A stretch of 6,765 nt of DNA from Erysipelotrichaceae bacterium (GTDB taxonomy: Bacteria; Bacillota_I; Bacilli_A; Erysipelotrichales; Erysipelotrichaceae): the NCBI GenBank assembly GCA_017512625.1, contig JAFWFB010000036.1, positions 1 to 6,765 on the forward strand. The letters run 5' to 3'. A program made the translations under genes and the position numbers. The notes under the pieces are model-generated. The model was given only the letters and a program-made list of their open reading frames with translations, did not search any database and was not told the DNA's origin. Below are positions 1 through 5,000 of this stretch, in pieces (position 1 is the stretch's first letter; each line of letters opens with the position of its first letter).

Positions 1-51
1 GCTTTAAAGGAAATGGGAGAACTGGTCGAAGTACAGACTTCCGAAGAATAA
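1..51 (+). CDS. C-terminal end of an upstream ABC importer gene, probably the substrate-binding protein (partial)
   Basis: The reading frame is open from the window edge and gives 16 residues, ALKEMGELVEVQTSEE, before the TAA at 49-51. It sits 23 bases before the permease and shares its direction. In this importer family (COG2984-COG4120-COG1101 order) the gene immediately before the permease is normally the substrate-binding lipoprotein. An amphipathic, acidic C-terminus is compatible with that, but 16 residues carry no diagnostic motif. The assignment therefore rests on gene order, not on the sequence of this fragment. Confidence 0.6.
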   Translation, partial: ALKEMGELVEVQTSEE

Positions 52-60
52 TAAGGATAT

Positions 61-67
61 AAAGGAG
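61..67 (+). promoter_or_regulatory. Ribosome binding site of the permease gene
   Basis: AAAGGAG lies 7 bases before the ATG at 75, a near-ideal Shine-Dalgarno match and spacing. It fixes the permease start. No separate promoter is apparent in the 23-base gap, so the permease is probably co-transcribed with the gene upstream. Confidence 0.85.
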
Positions 68-74
68 AATAGCC

Positions 75-977
75 ATGCAGTTTATCTTACAGACAGCTCT
101 AAAACTTGGTCTGGCTTATAGCCTGGTGCCCTTAGCCTTGTTTCTAAGCTATCGGATCCTGAATATAGCCGACCTGACAACAGATGGTTCCTTTGTGCTG
201 GGCATGGCTGTTTCCGTTGCCTTTGCAGCTGCCGGGCATCCTTTTATCGGTCTGATCATGGCGATCATTGCGGGAGTATGTGCCGGATTTGTGACAGCCT
301 TCCTTCAGACCAGACTGGGTGTTCCTTCGATCCTGGCCGGTATCGTTACCAATACGGGCCTGTATACGATCAACCTGATGGTCATGGGATGGTCAAGCAA
401 TCTTTCAATATTGAAACAAGCAACTTTATTCACGATCCTTAAAGACAGCGGGATCGTCGGCAAGCACTACGAAATGTTTGCGGGGATCATCATGGCGATC
501 GTCTGTATGCTGTTTCTGATGTGGTTTCTGTCCACCAGGATCGGTCTTTCGATCAGAGCGACCGGCGATAATCGGGAAATGGTCTCGGCTTCATCGATCA
601 ACCCTTTCTTTACGATCAACCTGGGCCTGATGATAGCCAACGGCCTTACCGCCCTTTCCGGAGCGTTTGTGGGCCAGATGCAAAAGTCCGCGGATATCAA
701 TGCGGGAACGGGTGTTGTGACCATTGGTCTGGCTTGTCTGATCATTGGCGAAATGCTGATAAAGCCTAAAGGATCGGTCAATAAAGGCATCATTGCCGCG
801 ATAACCGGTAGTCTGGTATACCGTCTTCTTTATGCGATAATCCTCAAGACCAAGATCTTCCCGGTCGAATGTCTTAAACTGGTAACTGCCCTGATCGTCG
901 CTTTGGCGATCGGTGCACCGGTAATAAAGGAATATCTGTCTTTATCCGGACGGCGAAGGAGGAATCAGCATGCTTGA
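75..977 (+). CDS. ABC importer permease, COG4120 / BPD_transp_2 type (TrpY-like)
   Basis: This 300-residue integral membrane protein should form the transmembrane channel of an ABC importer. Hydrophobic segments are seen at about residues 8-27, 40-53, 57-77, 83-105, 133-154, 178-199, 210-226, 237-258 and 268-285. Family-typical stretches are NIADLTTDGSFVLG (30-43), LAGIVTNTGLY (87-97) and the cytoplasmic loop RIGLSIRATGDNREM (155-169), which is the likely contact with the ATPase. The C-terminus is strongly basic (GRRRRNQHA), consistent with a cytoplasmic tail. Length is usual for the family. The AAAGGAG site supports the start, and the end overlaps the ATPase gene by 8 bases, suggesting translational coupling. 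Characterised relatives work in tryptophan (TrpXYZ) or tyrosine (CD0873 operon) uptake. The permease does not reveal the substrate, so an aromatic amino acid is only an inference. Other members of the broad superfamily carry branched-chain amino acids or sugars. Confidence 0.9.
   Translation: MQFILQTALKLGLAYSLVPLALFLSYRILNIADLTTDGSFVLGMAVSVAFAAAGHPFIGLIMAIIAGVCAGFVTAFLQTRLGVPSILAGIVTNTGLYTINLMVMGWSSNLSILKQATLFTILKDSGIVGKHYEMFAGIIMAIVCMLFLMWFLSTRIGLSIRATGDNREMVSASSINPFFTINLGLMIANGLTALSGAFVGQMQKSADINAGTGVVTIGLACLIIGEMLIKPKGSVNKGIIAAITGSLVYRLLYAIILKTKIFPVECLKLVTALIVALAIGAPVIKEYLSLSGRRRRNQHA
956..963 (+). promoter_or_regulatory. Ribosome binding site of the ATPase gene, inside the permease gene
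   Basis: AAGGAGGA ends 6 bases before the ATG at 970. It lies within the last codons of the permease, where the same bases encode part of the RRRR run. This very strong site, placed before an 8-base gene overlap, decides the ATPase start. Confidence 0.85.
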
Positions 978-1776
978 AATAAGAAATGTAACTGTTACTT
1001 TCGCCAAGGATACGGTCAATGAAAAAAGAGCATTGGACAATATTTCCCTGCTTCTTAACGAAGGCGACTTTGTAACGATAGTCGGTGAAAACGGGGCTGG
1101 CAAGAGCACGCTTTTCAACTGCATCTCCGGTGTTGTCTTTCCTGACGAAGGAAGCATCATTTTAGCCGGTCAGGATGTCACCTATGATCCGGTCTATAAA
1201 AGATCGAAGGTGATCGGACGTCTTTTCCAGGATCCGTTAAAGGGTACAGCGCCAAAGATGACGGTCGCTGAGAATCTGGCTTTGGCTTATCTTAGGGCAT
1301 CGGGTGTTAAATCACCATTTTCCCGGATCAATAAAAAAGACCGGGAGATGTTTGCCCAAAGGCTTAAACAGCTAAACATGGGACTGGAAGACAGGTTAGA
1401 TGAACCGGTTGGCCTTCTGTCCGGCGGCCAAAGACAGGCTTTGACCCTGGCCATGGCAACCATCGTACCACCAAAACTACTTCTTCTGGACGAACATACC
1501 GCTGCCCTGGATCCTGCTGCAGCCAGACAGGTACTGGACATGACGGTTGATATTGTAAAAAAACATCATATCACCTGTCTGATGATCACCCATAACATGT
1601 ACCAGGCCCTGGAGGTAGGAAACCGTACCCTGGTAATGTCCGATGGCAAGATCGCTCTGGATATTGGGGGAACAAAACGCAGCCGGATGACGGTTAATGA
1701 TCTTTTACAAGAGTTCCATTCCCTGTCCGGGAAGCAGTTAGAATCAGACAGAGTCCTGCTTTCAAGAAGCGAATAA
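970..1776 (+). CDS. ABC importer ATP-binding protein, COG1101 type (TrpZ-like)
   Basis: This 268-residue cytoplasmic ATPase should power the neighbouring permease. All ABC motifs are intact and in order: Walker A GENGAGKST (39-47), Q-loop Gln87 in LFQDP, signature LSGGQ (150-154), Walker B LLLLDEH (170-176) with catalytic Glu175, D-loop AALD (178-181) and the switch histidine His208 in MITHNM. The DEHTAALDP string is characteristic of the COG1101 ATPases that pair with COG4120 permeases, which supports the family assignment beyond generic ABC. There is one nucleotide-binding domain, so the complex probably has two copies. The tail after residue 235 (NDLLQEF, then Asp-Arg-Val-Leu-Leu) is short and family-like. 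The start follows AAGGAGGA. It is the last gene of the operon, with a terminator 25 bases after its stop. Substrate is unknown; aromatic amino acids are the best guess from characterised relatives. Confidence 0.93.
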   Translation: MLEIRNVTVTFAKDTVNEKRALDNISLLLNEGDFVTIVGENGAGKSTLFNCISGVVFPDEGSIILAGQDVTYDPVYKRSKVIGRLFQDPLKGTAPKMTVAENLALAYLRASGVKSPFSRINKKDREMFAQRLKQLNMGLEDRLDEPVGLLSGGQRQALTLAMATIVPPKLLLLDEHTAALDPAAARQVLDMTVDIVKKHHITCLMITHNMYQALEVGNRTLVMSDGKIALDIGGTKRSRMTVNDLLQEFHSLSGKQLESDRVLLSRSE

Positions 1777-1800
1777 ATGTCTTTTTACCAAAGATAAATA

Positions 1801-1826
1801 AAACCTGTTTTTCAAACAGGTTTTTT
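1801..1826 (+). terminator. Intrinsic terminator of the ABC importer operon
   Basis: AAACCTGTTT (1801-1810) and AAACAGGTTT (1814-1823) are perfect inverted 10-base arms around a TTC loop. The T-run 1821-1826 follows the GC-containing part of the stem. This is a textbook Rho-independent terminator, 25 bases after the ATPase stop. The sequence before it is A-rich, so it might also act weakly on the other strand, but no minus-strand gene needs it. It separates the importer from the surface-protein gene. Confidence 0.93.
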
Positions 1827-1875
1827 ATTCATTTCATGGCTTCCGACACACTAAAAAAGTGCCCAAATACTCATC

Positions 1876-1891
1876 AGTGCATTGATGCACT
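1876..1891. promoter_or_regulatory. Interrupted palindrome overlapping the -35 element, candidate operator
   Basis: AGTGCAT-TG-ATGCACT has perfect 7-base arms around a 2-base centre. It covers the -35 hexamer (1882-1887) of the promoter for the surface-protein gene. A symmetric site in this position is typical of binding by a dimeric repressor that blocks RNA polymerase. No regulator gene is in the window, and I do not recognise the motif as that of a named regulator. The palindrome is seen; the operator role is inferred. Confidence 0.5.
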
Positions 1892-1915
1892 CTTATCAAT
1901 AATATATAATATAAT
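1882..1915 (+). promoter_or_regulatory. Sigma-A-type promoter of the surface-protein gene
   Basis: The -35 hexamer is TTGATG (1882-1887, four of six consensus bases) and the -10 is a perfect TATAAT (1905-1910), with an ideal 17-base spacer. A second TATAAT overlaps it at 1910-1915, but would need a 22-base spacer from the same -35. The start of transcription would fall near 1916-1918, giving a leader of about 87 nt. This is the only convincing promoter between the terminator and the gene. Confidence 0.75.
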
Positions 1916-1922
1916 GAACATG

Positions 1923-1980
1923 TAGACCATTTTGTGCGTAAAACTATTATTTGACCGAATATAAAAGCCTTTCTGGTCTA
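1923..1980 (+). repeat. Inverted repeat in the leader of the surface-protein gene
   Basis: TAGACCA (1923-1929) and TGGTCTA (1974-1980) are perfect 7-base complements, 44 bases apart. If transcription starts near 1917 they would close the leader RNA into one large loop, ending 8 bases before the ribosome binding site. A second GACC (1953-1956) could pair with the same GGTC and form a smaller alternative hairpin. The loop is AT-rich and has no recognisable riboswitch or T-box features. A chance match is possible. Confidence 0.35.
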
Positions 1981-1988
1981 TTGTATTG

Positions 1989-1995
1989 AAGGAAG
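1989..1995 (+). promoter_or_regulatory. Ribosome binding site of the surface-protein gene
   Basis: AAGGAAG lies 9 bases before the ATG at 2005. A TGA in the same frame at 1987-1989 closes the frame upstream. Start 2005 is therefore the first usable codon and the one that yields a proper signal peptide. Confidence 0.75.
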
Positions 1996-2004
1996 TTGAT
2001 TGCT

Positions 2005-2094
2005 ATGAAAAATGCCCTTAAACTGACATTTAAACTAATACTCTCGTTATTGATGATGATAAGCATCGTCTCAACCCGGACTATCGTTTTTGCT
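2005..2094 (+). other. Signal peptide of the surface protein
   Basis: Residues 1-30 have a lysine-bearing N-region (Lys2, Lys6, Lys10), a hydrophobic core (LILSLLMMISIV, 11-22) and a polar stretch ending in VFA at residues 28-30. Cleavage is likely between Ala30 and Glu31, after which the sequence turns acidic. There is no lipobox cysteine, so this is a type I (Sec) signal. There is no YSIRK-type motif in it. Confidence 0.8.
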
Positions 2095-5000
2095 GAAGAT
2101 GATGGCATTTCCAATACGGAAGAGACTAACGAACAACCAACCATTCAGGTCAGCAACGAAGACGTTAAGGTATCGATCAATATTTTAAGCGGCTATGATC
2201 GCACTACTGAGCACGGTTATATCTGGACGGCTGATACTCACCAGGACAATCACCCTTTCCAGTTCCAGGTAAAGTTATCGGTCGACTCAGAAGTTGCTAA
2301 TGAATTTGAAGCTGAAAGCATCGTCTTAAAGATGCCAAAAAGTATCCTAAGACACATGCACGAAAACGCGGAAGGATTATTCGATATCGATGATCTGGTA
2401 CTTGATCAAAATCATGCCGGAAAAGTAACCTACAGGATCGGTCTTGGAACAGCGCCAAGCGAAGATCAGGCCTTGTATTACAGAGAAGAAGGCGATTATC
2501 TGTTCATTACCAATGGCAGGGAGATCGATAAGCAGGACTATTATTTCACGATCACTTATTTCACGACCTATACAACATATTATTACCGTGATTATGATAC
2601 GGCGGCACTGGACAAGTGTGCCTCACTGACTCCTTCGGTGGAAATGACTGCTACCGATAAAGCGGGAGATACTTTCCATCTGACATCTGAAGAAAAGCCG
2701 GTCTTTATCGATACCGATGTCAAGCTGGCCGATCAGAAGATAGTTAATCCTAATGATCCGCTCAATGATCTTTCCCAAAACGGCAGTTATGTCAACACCT
2801 ATCCGATCCGCAAGACCCTTCATTCGACCTGGGCTGCTGATGGCTATAACTATATGCTGTTTAAGACTGATATTACTTTCAGCGGAACGATAACTGAAGC
2901 TTATTATTTTGAATTTGAAGATATCTTAAGCAGTGACAATATACCAACTGAAGGATATGAGGTGGTAGGCCACATCCTCGATGACAGCCATTCACCGATC
3001 ACCAATCCATCCCGTAATCCTGAAGATTACAGTTTAAGCAATAACAAGTGGACCCATTATACTTTGTCACATAACGTGGGATGGTATACCCTGGTAAGAG
3101 TTCCTTCACCTCAGGGCAATTACAGCTACTATAAGGTCAATAATTCAATGAGGATGAGATTCTATGAAGTCTGTCATCCTGACAAAGTTAAAACTGTTCA
3201 AAGTGATTGGGGCCCTTATATCTGGAATTTCGAAGTTACAGAACCAGAAGGATCTTTCATGATCTACAAGTGGGGCAATAATAACTGGAATGCCCAAACC
3301 CACAAGAACCAGGTCAGTCCTTTATCGGAATATCCGACAGCTACTTACAGCCTGGATGTCTTTAAAAGAGCGATCGAGAACAATCAAGAAGCCAAACTGG
3401 ATAGTTTTACCTTCTTTCCTCGTTATTATGGTTATCCGGGACCATGGACCAAAGATGAATCATATACCGGAGCTGATCAGTACTTTAAAAAGGATGTCCG
3501 TTGGGAATTAACAGATAACGAGCTTTACCTGGTGAATAAGGAAAGCGATCTGAACGGTACCAAACTTGAAGCCGGTGATTATTGTCTTAACGAACTTGAT
3601 TTTGCGATCGAAGCCGAAGAACGGAAATATAACCCGGATAGCGGTCTTTGGGAACCGACTTCCACTACTGCTCATCCATATAATCCTTTCGCTTCAGATC
3701 CGATGAAGATCGATGTTTATGGACAATTCGGTGGCAGTCAAGATTGGGAAAAGGTTGCGGAGATAACCTTTAAAGGTTCTGCATATCCTTATACCTATTA
3801 TCAGTATTTTAGCAGAGTAGAATGGAGCATCGACTGGGTCGATGGTCAACATATCGATGAAGCAAGCAATGGCTTCTATATTTATGAAAGCGGCTATTCC
3901 CGCAAGGGAATGAAGCTCAGTTTCAAGGGAGACGATTGTACGGGTTACAAGATCGTTACTGAGAATAAGCCTTATTTCTTCCAGGTGACTGCCAGAGCTG
4001 ATTTCTCACTTAAGACTTCCGAAAAAGTTAAAAACTGGGTTGCTAACAGAACAGTCATATATCTGCGTAACTACACAGATATGGAATTATATTATACCGA
4101 TGAGCAAGGAAATGACTCCAAGGCAGCCAATACATCCGTGCCATTCTTCCGCTTCTCCGATACCGGCGCTGACGCTATAAACAGGACCGCGGTCGATAAC
4201 GCCAAAGGCTCGCAGGCTGAACTTCATGCCAATAAATGGGTAGTCGAAGGTGAGTCGGTCGCTGATATGCAAGCCTATAGGACCAATTGGCTGATCAGAG
4301 GATATGAGCAGGCTAAGATGGATGGTCTTACCGCTTATACACAGAACATCTATCCTGCACAACAGTCAGGTATTTTCTATGATGTACTTCCTAGAGGATC
4401 GTCGATCGATATCGATTCCATTAAGGTCTATAATATCGCGATCGAACGTTATCAATATGAAGTCTATGGATCAAATATCGCGGCTGCAGACAGAAGAGTC
4501 GATTTTGAGCAAGCCTTCCTGATCGGTCCGGACTCATATTCGGTCGATGTCCAGGAGAACTATAAGAATTCCGGTCTGACCCTGGTTACTATCAAGATCA
4601 ATAAGGAAAGTCTTGAAGGAAGCAATATTATCTTCCATAGTGGCAATGCCAATTACAGCATTGGCGAGACCTACGGCGGCTATTCGGTATCCTTTGATAC
4701 CTATACCACCTGGGATGCTTTGGATGACTTCGATGGTAAGATGGCAAACGCCATTGCCTATCAGACAGGCAACAGTGAAGATATTATCAATGTCAATGCG
4801 TACAGGGATGATCCGACCAACTGGAATGATGCGCTGTCTTCCAGCGACCGGACAGCGATCAAAAACTGTCTGAAGGATCTTGATCCGAATACCAATGAAC
4901 CATTATTTACCTATGCGAAGTCGGAGACGACAGCTGTCTATGAGAAAAACAGTTCATCAGGCATCTCCAAGCGAGTGCAGGGAGCTAATGATACTGTTCC

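Noticed and set aside
467..793. Minus-strand frame of 108 residues inside the permease gene
   Set aside because: It is antisense to a well-supported gene, has no ribosome binding site or recognisable protein, and its composition is what the complement of the permease codons would give.
942..1541. Minus-strand frames of 72 and 84 residues inside the ATPase gene
   Set aside because: They are antisense shadows of a gene with all ABC motifs intact, with no independent signals.
1951..1979. TTGACC as an alternative -35 for the surface-protein gene
   Set aside because: No acceptable -10 lies 16-18 bases downstream (TGGTCT at 1974), whereas the TTGATG/TATAAT pair upstream is good.
1827..2004. Riboswitch, T-box or small RNA in the intergenic region
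   Set aside because: Apart from the promoter, the palindrome and one weak inverted repeat, no conserved box or compact multi-stem structure could be recognised.
1947..2144. Minus-strand frame of 65 residues across the leader and signal peptide
   Set aside because: It would run against the promoter, ribosome binding site and signal peptide of the surface protein, and it resembles no known protein.
3895..3906. YSRK string (residues 631-634), reminiscent of the YSIRK signal-peptide motif
   Set aside because: It lies in the middle of the mature protein, far from the signal peptide, and lacks the rest of the motif.
2617..4872. Thioester-domain adhesin chemistry using one of the five cysteines
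   Set aside because: None of Cys205, 390, 527, 645 or 955 sits in a context I recognise as the thioester-forming Cys-Gln arrangement; there is no support beyond their presence.
2444..4873. Several short frames (61-91 residues) on both strands inside the surface-protein gene
   Set aside because: The frame starting at 2005 is open throughout with coherent signal peptide, domains and sorting motif; the others are out-of-frame or antisense shadows.
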